Source: Streptomyces leeuwenhoekii
Lineage (GTDB): Bacteria; Actinomycetota; Actinomycetes; Streptomycetales; Streptomycetaceae
Length of the DNA: 64,000 nucleotides
Assembly: GCF_001013905.1 (NCBI RefSeq)
Contig: NZ_LN831790.1
Location: forward strand, 1,302,001 to 1,366,000
Direction: 5' to 3'
Positions 9,007 to 16,988 of the stretch are shown in pieces. A program made the translations under genes and the position numbers. The stretch's first letter is position 1. Each line of letters starts with the position of its first letter. The notes beneath the pieces are model-generated. The model was not told where the DNA came from, did not search any database, and saw nothing but the letters and a program-made list of their open reading frames with translations.

Positions 9007-9303
9007 GCTTCGCGGAGCCGGGGAGTTTCCGTAACCAATGCCGTCACATCTCCCGTTCTACACTGCCGACCCAATACACACTATTTCGGACACGCCGCCC
9101 GGGCGGCCGGGCAGCGGCCCCGACCAGGGGCGCCGGGCAGTATCGCCCCACTTGCCGCCTTTCGGGACCGGTACAGCTTACGTTGTACGACCCACCCGAC
9201 CGCGCTCGGGTGTCCCGCACCTCACGACGACACCACAACAACACGACGGGCGGGCCCAAGATTCCTGCAACGACCGGGAGTTGACGGTTCCTTTGCGGAC
9301 CGC
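9007..9303. other. Intergenic region upstream of the hopanoid operon
   Basis: About 300 nt without a credible gene between the end of the exporter unit and hpnC. The stretch 9030-9090 and parts of 9170-9290 are clearly less GC-rich than the neighbourhood, as expected for a promoter region of the minus-strand hopanoid operon. I could not assign a convincing -35/-10 pair or an operator. Confidence 0.5.
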
Positions 9304-9335
9304 GGGGCCCCGCCGGAGGAGTCCGGCGGGGCCCC
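9304..9335 (-). terminator. Strong hairpin terminator after the ABC exporter genes
   Basis: A perfect 14-bp inverted repeat (GGGGCCCCGCCGGA at 9304-9317 and its complement at 9322-9335) with a 4-nt loop, starting about 35 nt beyond the stop codon of the exporter ATPase. No U-tract follows, which is normal for Streptomyces terminators. It insulates the exporter unit from the hopanoid promoter. Confidence 0.8.
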
Positions 9336-9369
9336 GGCGGCGCGGTGCGGCCCTCAGGGAGCCGGGCGG

Positions 9370-10158
9370 CTACTTGCCCGTGAACTTCTCGTACTCCTTG
9401 AGCACCTCGTCGGTCGGGCCGTCCATCCGCAGCTCGCCGCGCTCCAGCCACAGGACGCGGTTGCAGGTGTCGCGGATCGACTTGTTGTTGTGGCTGACGA
9501 GGAACACCGTGCCGGCTTCCTTGCGCAGCTCCCGGATGCGCTCCTCGGAGCGCTTCTGGAAGGCGCGGTCACCGGTGGCCAGCGCCTCGTCGATCATGAG
9601 GACGTCGTGGTCCTTGGCCGCGGCGATGGAGAAGCGCAGCCGCGCCGCCATGCCGGAGGAGTACGTCCGCATCGGCAGGGTGATGAAGTCGCCCTTGTCG
9701 TTGATGCCGGAGAAGTCGACGATGTCCTGGTAGCGCGCCTTGATCTCCTCGCGGGACATGCCCATGGCCAGACCGCCGAGGATGACGTTGCGCTCGCCGG
9801 TCAGATCGTTCATCAGGGCCGCGTTGACGCCGAGCAGGGAGGGCTGGCCGTCGGTGTAGACCTTGCCCTTCTCCGCGGGCAGCAGGCCGGCGATGGCCCG
9901 CAGCAGGGTCGACTTGCCCGATCCGTTGGAGCCGATCAGGCCGATGGCCTCGCCCCGGTAGGCGATGAAGGAGACACCGCGCACGGCGTGCACCTTGCGC
10001 ACGCCCCGGGCCGTGTCGTCGGAGCCGCGCCGGAGGATGCGGCTGAGGGCGGCGGTCGCGCTGCCCTTGCCGGTCCGGGCACCGTTGACGCGGTAGACGA
10101 TGTGCAGGTCGTCGGCGATGACGGTGGGGACGCGCTCGCCGGTGTTCGGTTCAGCCAC
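9370..10158 (-). CDS. ABC transporter ATP-binding protein, polysaccharide/teichoic-acid export type
   Basis: Nucleotide-binding subunit of an ABC-2 exporter of the TagH/Wzt class, which moves lipid-linked polymers across the membrane. The 262-aa protein has Walker A GSNGSGKST, signature YSSGMAARL, Walker B DVLMIDEA and the switch HNNKS. It has no C-terminal carbohydrate-binding extension, so substrate selection probably does not reside here. It overlaps the permease gene by 8 nt. The cargo is unknown; upstream genes point to an alditol-phosphate or glycosylated product (inference). Confidence 0.9.
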   Translation of the reverse strand: MAEPNTGERVPTVIADDLHIVYRVNGARTGKGSATAALSRILRRGSDDTARGVRKVHAVRGVSFIAYRGEAIGLIGSNGSGKSTLLRAIAGLLPAEKGKVYTDGQPSLLGVNAALMNDLTGERNVILGGLAMGMSREEIKARYQDIVDFSGINDKGDFITLPMRTYSSGMAARLRFSIAAAKDHDVLMIDEALATGDRAFQKRSEERIRELRKEAGTVFLVSHNNKSIRDTCNRVLWLERGELRMDGPTDEVLKEYEKFTGK

Positions 10159-11083
10159 GGCCGTACCTCTCCTCCGCCTTCCAGAAGTACACGAAACCGC
10201 CGACGGCGAACAGCACGGCCCAGCCGCACGCGACCGCCCAGACGTGGTCGGGCAGGTTCTCGGAGCCGTATCCGTCGATGAGGGCGAAACGCATCAGGTC
10301 CATGTAGACCGCGGCCGGGTTCCACTGCAGGACGGTGGCGATCCAGCCGGGGTGGTCGGCCAGGAAGACCGGGATGGAGAACATCACTCCGGACGCGTAC
10401 ATCCAGGTGCGCATGATGAACGGCATGAGCTGCGCCAGGTCCGGCGTCTTGGCGCCCGCCCGGGCCATGGCCAGCGCCAGGCCGGTGTTGAACAGGAACT
10501 GCAGCGCCAGCACCGGCACGATCAGCAGCCAGGACAGCCTCGGGTAGCTGCCGAACCCGATCACCACGGCGAACAGCACGATCATCGAGAACAGCAGTTG
10601 CTGGAGCTGCTGCAGCGCGAAGGAGATCGGCAGCGAGGCCCGCGGGAAGTGCAGCGCGCGCACCAGGCCCAGATTGCCCGAGATCGCCCGCACGCCCGCC
10701 ATCACCGAGCTCTGCGTGAAGGTGAACAGGAACACGCCGGTGACCAGGAAGGGGACGTACACCTCCCGGGTCATGCCCCGGTCGGCCTCGAGGATCAGGC
10801 CGAAGATGGAGAAGTACACCGCGGCGTTCAGCAGCGGCGTGGCCACCTGCCAGAGCTGGCCCAGCTTGGCCTGGCTGTACTGGGCCGTCAGCTTGGCCTG
10901 GGAGAAGGCGACGATGAAGTGGCGCCGCCCCCAGAGCTGGCGGACGTACTCGCCGAGGGGCGGCCGGGCCCCGCTCACGGTCAGCCCGTGGCGGGCGGCG
11001 AGCTGCGCCGCCGTGAGGCCCTCGCCGGGCGACGCCGGCGTGGCGGTCACCGCGACCGTGCCGTCGTGCGTTGTCTCACTCAC
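10151..11083 (-). CDS. ABC-2 type exporter permease (TagG/Wzm-like)
   Basis: Integral membrane subunit paired with the ATPase just downstream. The 310-aa product has about six hydrophobic helices, beginning after a soluble N-terminus of about 60 residues that includes GLTVSGARPPLGEYVRQLW and HFIVAFSQAKLTAQYSQ, the amphipathic coupling region typical of O-antigen/teichoic-acid permeases. The GTG start at 11083 has a weak ribosome site. The 92-nt gap to the glycosyltransferase gene contains a small GCTCG-TATC-CGAGC hairpin (11159-11172), so it may be transcribed partly on its own. Confidence 0.88.
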   Translation of the reverse strand: MSETTHDGTVAVTATPASPGEGLTAAQLAARHGLTVSGARPPLGEYVRQLWGRRHFIVAFSQAKLTAQYSQAKLGQLWQVATPLLNAAVYFSIFGLILEADRGMTREVYVPFLVTGVFLFTFTQSSVMAGVRAISGNLGLVRALHFPRASLPISFALQQLQQLLFSMIVLFAVVIGFGSYPRLSWLLIVPVLALQFLFNTGLALAMARAGAKTPDLAQLMPFIMRTWMYASGVMFSIPVFLADHPGWIATVLQWNPAAVYMDLMRFALIDGYGSENLPDHVWAVACGWAVLFAVGGFVYFWKAEERYGRG

Positions 11084-11175
11084 TAGTGGAAACTTTCGTC
11101 TTCAGGATGCGCAGCCGTGCGGGCCTGGCATGAGCCTGCGTCCGGGACCGGCCCGGTTGCTCGGATACGAGCTTG

Positions 11176-12048
11176 TCAGATGACAGGCGGACGGCCCAGC
11201 CGGGTCAGCCGCCACACCGTACGCCACTTCATGGGCCGGCGTGGCCCGCACGGGCTGGTCCAGCCCTCCCGGAACCCGCCGAACCACGCTTTCAGGGCGG
11301 GCAGCGAGGGGCGGCGCAGCAGGGTGAGCAGCATCCAGACGCCGAGGTAGACCGGAACCAGCGCGAGAGGCAGGTTGCGGCGGGCCAGCCAGACGCGGTT
11401 GCGGGCGACCATGCGGTGGTACACCGCGTGCCGGGACGGCGCGGTCGTCGGGTGGTGGAGCACCATGTCGGACCGGTAGTCGATCATCCAGCCCGCGTCC
11501 AGGGCCCGCCAGGCCAGGTCGGTCTCCTCGTGGGCGTAGAAGAACTCGTCCGGCAGCCCGCCGACGTCCGCGAAGACCCGGGTCCGTACGGCGTTGGCGC
11601 CGCCGAGGAAGGTGGTGACCCGCGAGGAGCGCATCGGGTCGGAGGCGCGCAGCCGGGGCACGTGGCGGCGCTGGGTGACGCCGGTGTCCGGGTCGGCGAT
11701 GCGGAAGCTGATGATGCCGAGCTCCGGGTCCTCGGTGAAGGCCCGGCGGCACAGCTCGGCGGTGTCGGTGCGCGCCAGCAGCCCGTCGTCGTCGAGGAAG
11801 AGCAGGATGTCGACGTCCCGGCCGCCGGGGCCGAACGCCTCGATGCCGACATTGCGCCCGCCGGGGATGCCGAGGTTCTCGGGCAGCTCGACGGTGCGGA
11901 CGCCCTCGGGGACGTCGGGTACGGGCGAGCCGTTGCCGACGACCACGACCTCGACCGGGTCGCCGTCCTGCCGGGCGACCGAGTCGAGCAGCGCGCGCAG
12001 CTCCTCGGGGCGGTTGCCCATGGTGATGACGACGGCACCCACCTTCAT
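11176..12048 (-). CDS. GT2-family glycosyltransferase
   Basis: Inverting nucleotide-sugar glycosyltransferase with a GT-A fold. The 290-aa protein begins MKVGAVVITMGNRPEELRALL, has a DDDG metal/nucleotide motif (LLFLDDDGLLA), the acceptor-side EETDLAWRA motif, and a hydrophobic C-terminal part that could anchor it to the membrane. I chose the ATG at 12048; an in-frame GTG at 12057 overlaps the upstream stop (GTGA) and would add three residues. As the last gene of the overlapping five-gene set, it probably decorates the exported molecule. The donor sugar is unknown. Confidence 0.85.
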   Translation of the reverse strand: MKVGAVVITMGNRPEELRALLDSVARQDGDPVEVVVVGNGSPVPDVPEGVRTVELPENLGIPGGRNVGIEAFGPGGRDVDILLFLDDDGLLARTDTAELCRRAFTEDPELGIISFRIADPDTGVTQRRHVPRLRASDPMRSSRVTTFLGGANAVRTRVFADVGGLPDEFFYAHEETDLAWRALDAGWMIDYRSDMVLHHPTTAPSRHAVYHRMVARNRVWLARRNLPLALVPVYLGVWMLLTLLRRPSLPALKAWFGGFREGWTSPCGPRRPMKWRTVWRLTRLGRPPVI

Positions 12049-12053
12049 GCCGC

Positions 12054-12833
12054 TCACCGCAGCCTGCTGGAGCCGAGGACGGACACCAGGTGCAGCAGGG
12101 TCTGCAGCAGCGCGATGCCGGCGAGGACGGCGGTGCCGAGCCGGGTGAAGAACAGGTCGCCCCGTGCCTGGTCCACGATCGCGAGGACCAGGATCAGCAG
12201 GGACGCCTCGATGCCGAGGATGAGGCGGTGGAACTTGAGCGCGGCGGCGGCCCGGCGGGCCAGGGCCATGCCGGAGGAGCGCGGCTCGGAGGCGGCCTCC
12301 TTGACCGGGGGCAGCCCGGCCTGGTGGCGGGCGACGCCGACGAGGTCGGTCTCCGCCTTGATCAGGATGGCGCCGAGCGCGGCGAGGGTGCCGAGGAAGG
12401 CCCACAGCCAGTCGATGCGGCCGGTGCCCCACAGATCGGCGGCGCGCAGGCCGAGCCCGACCAGGACGGCGGCGTCGGTGAGGTAGGCGCCGACCCGGTC
12501 GAGGTAGACCCCGCCGAGGGAGTACTGCTTCTTCCAGCGGGCGATCTCGCCGTCGACGCAGTCCAGCAGCAGGTAGAGCTGGACCGCCACCACACCGAGC
12601 ACGGCGCCCGGGATCCCCGGCACCAGCAGGGCCGGGGCCGCGAGGACGCCGCAGACGGTCATCAGGTACGTGAGCTGGTTCGGTGTGATCCTGGTGTTCA
12701 CCAGGTAGCGGTCGACCCGCAGCGACACCTCGCGCATGTAGAGGCGTCCCGCCCAGTGCTCACCGCTGCGCCGGTCCTTGACCCCCGCGGGGTGGACGAC
12801 CGGACGTAGTTCAGCTACCGATGGCCTTGACAT
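12054..12833 (-). CDS. CDP-alcohol phosphotransferase family protein with altered catalytic motif
   Basis: Membrane enzyme family that transfers a phospho-alcohol from a CDP-alcohol to a hydroxyl acceptor. The 259-aa protein has several hydrophobic helices and the family motif DCVDGEIAR then GGVYLDRVGA. The first three conserved aspartates are present (D91, D94, D112), but the fourth, normally the catalytic base, is alanine (A116). The substitution is read directly from the DNA. Its start overlaps the dehydrogenase gene by 23 nt and its end overlaps the GT2 gene. It could use a different base, act as a binding partner of the complete paralogue encoded upstream, or be inactive. Confidence 0.85.
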   Translation of the reverse strand: MSRPSVAELRPVVHPAGVKDRRSGEHWAGRLYMREVSLRVDRYLVNTRITPNQLTYLMTVCGVLAAPALLVPGIPGAVLGVVAVQLYLLLDCVDGEIARWKKQYSLGGVYLDRVGAYLTDAAVLVGLGLRAADLWGTGRIDWLWAFLGTLAALGAILIKAETDLVGVARHQAGLPPVKEAASEPRSSGMALARRAAAALKFHRLILGIEASLLILVLAIVDQARGDLFFTRLGTAVLAGIALLQTLLHLVSVLGSSRLR

Positions 12834-13872
12834 AGTCGGCGTAGGTGTCCTTGATCTGTTCGGTTTTCAGGTCGAGGTGTTCGAGGATCGTGTAGCGGCC
12901 GGGCCGGGTCTCCGGGGCGAACTCCACGACGCGGACGAACTCCTCCGTGGTGAAGCCGATCTCTCCGGGCAGCACCGGCAGTCCGTGCCGGCGCAGCACC
13001 TCGGCCATGTACGCCGACTCCTCGTGCGCCCCGCGCAGGTACATCGCGAAGGCCGCGCCGATCCCGACCTGCTCGCCGTGGCTGGCGGCCCGCTTGGGGA
13101 ACAAAAGGTCGAATGCGTGGTTGATCTCGTGGCAGGCGCCGGAGGAGGGCCGCGAGTCGCCGGAGACGGACATGGCGATGCCGCTGAGCACCAGGGCCTC
13201 GGCGAGCACCTGGAGGAAGTCGTTGTCGCCGATGCCACCCGGGTGGCGCAGCACGGCCTCGCCGGCCTGCCGGGCCATCGCGGCGGCCAGGCCGTCGATC
13301 CGCTCGCCCTTGACGCGGTTGGCCAGCTCCCAGTCCGCGATGGCGGAGATGTTGGAGATGGCGTCGCCGATGCCGGACCGCACGAAGCGGACGGGGGCGT
13401 CACGGATGATGTCCAGGTCGATGACGACCGCGATCGGGTTCGGCACTCCGTAGGAGCCGCGGCCCGCGTCGTTGTCGAGGGTGGCGACCGGGGAGCACAG
13501 GCCGTCGTGGGAGAGGTTGGTGGCCACGGCGACCAGCGGCAGGCCGACGCGCGCCGCGGCGAACTTGGCGCAGTCGATGACCTTGCCGCCGCCGAGCCCG
13601 ACGACCGCGTCGTAGCGGCCGGACTTCATGGCGTCGGCCAGCCGGATCGCGTCGTCGAGGGTGCCGCCGCCGACCTCGTACCAGGTGGCGTCGGGCAGCG
13701 AGGGGGAGATCCGTTCGCGCAGCTTGGCGCCGGAGCCACCGCTGACGGCGACGGCGAGCCGGCCGGAGTGCGAGATGCGCTCGTCGGCGAGCACGCAGCC
13801 GAGGTCGTCGAGGGCACCCGCGCGGATGTCGACGACGACCGGCGACGGGATGAGCCGGGTCAGTACTGGCAC
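12811..13872 (-). CDS. sn-Glycerol-1-phosphate dehydrogenase-like iron/zinc-containing alcohol dehydrogenase
   Basis: NAD(P)-dependent reductase of the AraM/EgsA group, which makes sn-glycerol 1-phosphate or a related alditol phosphate from a ketose phosphate. The 353-aa protein has the nucleotide loop GLGGGKVIDCAKF, the diagnostic SHDGLCSP (EgsA: SHDGxxSP) and the metal-site histidines in HEINHAFD and SHGEQVG. The start is GTG at 13872 with GGGAG 5 nt upstream, inside the end of the nucleotidyltransferase gene (13-nt overlap). In bacteria, glycerol-1-phosphate enzymes are uncommon. Placement between a nucleotidyltransferase and a CDP-alcohol transferase suggests it makes the alcohol phosphate that is then activated. 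Substrate identity is inference. Confidence 0.87.
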   Translation of the reverse strand: MPVLTRLIPSPVVVDIRAGALDDLGCVLADERISHSGRLAVAVSGGSGAKLRERISPSLPDATWYEVGGGTLDDAIRLADAMKSGRYDAVVGLGGGKVIDCAKFAAARVGLPLVAVATNLSHDGLCSPVATLDNDAGRGSYGVPNPIAVVIDLDIIRDAPVRFVRSGIGDAISNISAIADWELANRVKGERIDGLAAAMARQAGEAVLRHPGGIGDNDFLQVLAEALVLSGIAMSVSGDSRPSSGACHEINHAFDLLFPKRAASHGEQVGIGAAFAMYLRGAHEESAYMAEVLRRHGLPVLPGEIGFTTEEFVRVVEFAPETRPGRYTILEHLDLKTEQIKDTYADYVKAIGS

Positions 13873-14612
13873 GCGATCTCCCGGCCCTTGGCGAGGTCGT
13901 CGTGGTTGTCGATCTCGACCCACCGCACATCGCCGATCGGCGCCACGTCCACCGTGAAGCCGCGGTCGACCAGCTCCTGGTAACCGTCCTCGTAGTAGAG
14001 CTGCGGGTCCCGCTCGAAGGTCGCCTTCAGGGCGTCGGCCAGCTCGGCGGCGGCCTCCCCCTCGATCAGCGTCACACCGATGTACTCACCGGTCGCCTCC
14101 GCCGGGTCCATCAGCTTGGTGATCCGCCGCACCCCCTTGGCCGGGTCGACGACGACCTTCATCTCCTCCTCGGCGAGCTGCTTCACCGTGTCCAGCGCCA
14201 GGATGATCTTCTTGCCGTCACCGCGGGCGGCCAGCAGCGTCTTCTCCACCGACACCGGGTGCACCGTGTCGCCGTTGGCGAGGATCACACCGTCCTTCAG
14301 CGCCTCCCGGCCGCACCACAGGGAGTAGGCGTTGTTCCACTCCTCGGCCTTGTCGTTGTCGATCAAGGTGAGCTTCAGGCCGTACTTCGCCTCCAGCGCC
14401 TCCTTGCGCGCGTACACCGCCTCCTTGCGGTAACCGACGATGATCGCGGCCTCGGTCAGCCCGACCTCCGCGAAGTTGCCGAGCGTCAGGTCGAGCACGG
14501 TCAGGCTGTCCTCGGCGCCCTCGGGCCCCACCGGCACCAGCGCCTTGGGCAGGGTGTCGGTGTAGGGGCGCAGGCGCCGTCCGGCACCGGCCGCCAGCAC
14601 GAGGCCGATCAT
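13860..14612 (-). CDS. Sugar/alditol-phosphate nucleotidyltransferase
   Basis: GT-A-like nucleotidyltransferase that activates a phosphorylated alcohol or sugar with an NTP. The 250-aa protein begins MIGLVLAAGAGRRLRPYT, followed by PKALVPVG (lysine contacting the phosphate), and has a metal-binding NGDT. Family members near CDP-alcohol transferases usually use CTP. ATG at 14612 with AAGGAG 7 nt upstream; it overlaps the preceding stop by 4 nt. In context it most likely forms the CDP-alditol used by the two neighbouring phosphotransferases. Confidence 0.88.
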   Translation of the reverse strand: MIGLVLAAGAGRRLRPYTDTLPKALVPVGPEGAEDSLTVLDLTLGNFAEVGLTEAAIIVGYRKEAVYARKEALEAKYGLKLTLIDNDKAEEWNNAYSLWCGREALKDGVILANGDTVHPVSVEKTLLAARGDGKKIILALDTVKQLAEEEMKVVVDPAKGVRRITKLMDPAEATGEYIGVTLIEGEAAAELADALKATFERDPQLYYEDGYQELVDRGFTVDVAPIGDVRWVEIDNHDDLAKGREIACQY

Positions 14613-16477
14613 GCGGGTTCTCCTTCGTCGTGTACGGCGGGTGCGCCGCCCTTGTGGGCGGCCACCCAGAAGCGGATGCTCTCCACGAGCACCACGAGGG
14701 CGACGGCCACGGCGAGGACCGTGAGCGCGACCTTGAACTGCGCGGCGGTGAGCAGGACGGCCAGCACGGCGGCCAGCAGTGTGCGGCCCTCGTGACCTCC
14801 GATCGCCCGCACCAGCCAGTGCGGGGGCGCACCCGCGTCGCCGCGGATGCGGTAGACCGTGTCGTAGTGATGGTAGGCGACCGCCGCCACCAGCCCGAAC
14901 GCCGCCGGGAGCACACCATTCACCGCTCCGGCGGCCTCCGCCTTCGCGGCCAGCAGCAGGACGGTGCCGTATTCGGCGGCGCGCAGGAACGGGGGGACGA
15001 GCCAGTCGAGGGAGCCCTTGAGCGGGCGGGCGACGGCCAGGCCCGAGGTGAGGGCGTAGCCGAGGGCGGCGACGGCGGGCCAGGGGCTGCCGAAGCCGGT
15101 CAGGGCCGCGGTCGCGGTGACCGCGAGGCCGCCGAGCAGGGCGAGGGCGGGGGGCGCGAGGGCGGGCAGGCGGCGGGCGGGCCTCTTGAGGGCCGCCGCG
15201 AAGCCCTGGGCGAGCGGCCCGGAGTCGGCGAGGTCGGCCAGCGCCCCGGCCGCCCGGTCGGTCCGCCGGGCCTTGCGGGTCAGCGAGCGCAGCACCCGGC
15301 CGGCCGTGGTGTACGCGGCGGCGAAGGCGCAGCCGACGAGCAGCGCGTAGAAGGTGATGCGGGGGGTGGTGACCGCGGTGAGGACGGCGATCATGGCCCA
15401 GCGTTCGCCGATCGGCAGGACGATCATCCGGCGCACCCAGACCGTCCAGCCGACGCTGTCGAGCTTGTCGGACAGGGCGGCGGTGGGGCTGGTGTTGGCG
15501 GTCGCGTCGTGGTTGGCCTCGTTGAAGGAGAAGTCCACGACGTGGCGGCAGGTCTGCAGGACCATCGCGCCGAGAGCGAGGATCCACACGTCGTCGCCGC
15601 CGCGGGCGGCGCCCAGGGCGAGGCCGGCGTAGTAGGCGTACTCCTTGGCCCGGTCGAAGGTGGCGTCGAGCCAGGCGCCGAGGGTGGAGTACTGCAGCGA
15701 GTAACGGGCGAGCTGGCCGTCGGTGCAGTCCAGCACGAAGGAGAGGAGCAGCAACAGGCCGGCGGCGGCGAATCCGCCGCGGGTGCCGGTGGCCGCGCAG
15801 CCCGCCGCGATCAGCGCGGTGAGCAGGGAGGCGGTCGTGACCTGGTTGGGGGTCAGGCCGCGGCAGGCGCACCAGCGGGCCAGGTAGCGGGAGTAGGGGC
15901 TGATGAAGAAGGTGGTGAAGAAGCCGTCGCGGGCCTTCACGGCCGACTTCAGGCGGACGGCCTCGTCGTCGACGGCGGCCACGGCCTGCCGGGCCTCGTT
16001 GCGGGCCTGGGGGCCGTCGGGGACGACGGCGACGAGGGTGCCGAGCTCGGGCCGGTGCACGCCGGCGCCGTCGGCGTCCAGGGCGGTGGCGATCCGGTCG
16101 GGGAGGCTGCCGACGGCGGTCGTGGCACCCGCCTGCCGCGACGCGGTCGCGAACTCGGGGCAGGTGCCGCCGCCCGCGGTGTTCTCGCGGGCCATCGCGC
16201 GGGTCAGGGCCTGACGGCCGGCCGGCTGGGCGGCCACGGCGCCCGGGACGGCGGCCAGCGGGAAGCGGGGGTCGGTGAGGCCGAGGCGCAGCGCGTGCGG
16301 GTGGCCCACGAACCGGGCATCGACCACGGCGACCCGTTCCCCGCCCGGCACCCGGGCCAGCAGGGCTTCGGTCTCGGCGGCGTCGGCGGCGGTGCGCACG
16401 TCGAAACCGAGCGACCGCAGATCGCTTTCGATCGACGAACCGGGGACCGGCTGACCGGTGAGGATGGCGGTCGGCAA
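14609..16477 (-). CDS. Large CDP-alcohol phosphotransferase with extra N- and C-terminal domains (DUF5941-type)
   Basis: A 622-aa, three-part protein. Residues 1 to about 190 form a soluble domain of unknown role. Residues about 200-400 are a membrane CDP-alcohol phosphotransferase with the complete motif DCTDGQLAR and LGAWLDATFD (all four aspartates, D250, D253, D271, D275). Residues about 430-610 add further membrane helices, which I associate from memory with DUF5941. The start is TTG at 16477 after GGGAG. It is the first gene of the unit and overlaps the nucleotidyltransferase by 4 nt. With an intact active site it is probably the catalytic transferase. The acceptor (lipid, sugar phosphate or protein) is unknown. 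Confidence 0.85.
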   Translation of the reverse strand: MPTAILTGQPVPGSSIESDLRSLGFDVRTAADAAETEALLARVPGGERVAVVDARFVGHPHALRLGLTDPRFPLAAVPGAVAAQPAGRQALTRAMARENTAGGGTCPEFATASRQAGATTAVGSLPDRIATALDADGAGVHRPELGTLVAVVPDGPQARNEARQAVAAVDDEAVRLKSAVKARDGFFTTFFISPYSRYLARWCACRGLTPNQVTTASLLTALIAAGCAATGTRGGFAAAGLLLLLSFVLDCTDGQLARYSLQYSTLGAWLDATFDRAKEYAYYAGLALGAARGGDDVWILALGAMVLQTCRHVVDFSFNEANHDATANTSPTAALSDKLDSVGWTVWVRRMIVLPIGERWAMIAVLTAVTTPRITFYALLVGCAFAAAYTTAGRVLRSLTRKARRTDRAAGALADLADSGPLAQGFAAALKRPARRLPALAPPALALLGGLAVTATAALTGFGSPWPAVAALGYALTSGLAVARPLKGSLDWLVPPFLRAAEYGTVLLLAAKAEAAGAVNGVLPAAFGLVAAVAYHHYDTVYRIRGDAGAPPHWLVRAIGGHEGRTLLAAVLAVLLTAAQFKVALTVLAVAVALVVLVESIRFWVAAHKGGAPAVHDEGEPA

Positions 16478-16863
16478 CCGAACTCACTCCCTGGGTGCCG
16501 GCGACTGCGCGCCGGGCATGTGCACGATGGGGGCACCCGGGCCTGCGGCACCCGGGCGGCATGTCGGCAGAGGTTATCGGATGACCAGAACGCCGCGTTC
16601 ACCGCCCGTTTCTCGGTCGGTCAACGCGGCGTGCACACACCTTTGCCGCCGTCATCATCGGGGATCCGGGGCCCGGCCCACAAACCGCTCCGTCAGAAGG
16701 GATATAAGGGGTATAGCTGGGCTTTACCGTACAGATCAGGGTCTGGGACTCCGTCCCGGCGGCAGCGGGCGGGGGTCCGCGCCGGGCGCCGCACACGCCC
16801 GGCAAAGGGGAGGCGGAGGAGGCGGGAGGGGTCGGCCGGGGCACCGCCGACTCGCTCCGCGAC
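16478..16863. other. Divergent intergenic region upstream of the alditol-phosphate unit
   Basis: About 390 nt with no credible gene between the minus-strand DUF5941-type gene and the plus-strand cation transporter. An AT-richer patch at 16697-16735 (GATATAAGGGGTATAG within it) is the likeliest core promoter area for one or both units. No exact hexamers are assigned. Confidence 0.4.
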
Positions 16864-16898
16864 GCTCTGACCTGCGCAACGTTTCCGCAGGTCAGAGC
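16864..16898 (+). promoter_or_regulatory. 13-bp inverted repeat upstream of the cation efflux gene
   Basis: Perfect 13-bp arms (GCTCTGACCTGCG at 16864-16876; complement at 16886-16898) around a 9-nt centre. It lies about 90 nt before the CDF start. It could be a protein-binding operator or an RNA hairpin in the leader. No terminator role is obvious because no gene ends here on either strand. Confidence 0.6.
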
Positions 16899-16901
16899 CA
16901 A

Positions 16902-16916
16902 TGACAACGGTGTTCA
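16902..16916 (+). promoter_or_regulatory. Zur/metal-regulator-like box (tentative)
   Basis: TGACAACGGTGTTCA is an imperfect 15-bp palindrome (TGA...TCA ends) that loosely resembles actinobacterial zinc-regulator boxes. It sits about 75 nt before a cation diffusion facilitator gene, where metal control would make sense. The match is weak and no regulator gene is nearby. Confidence 0.3.
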
Positions 16917-16988
16917 CTGCCGCGTTGCCGGATACCCCCCACCCGTAGTTCACTGTGATCCCGACGAGCTGGGAGAGGCGGTTTTTTC

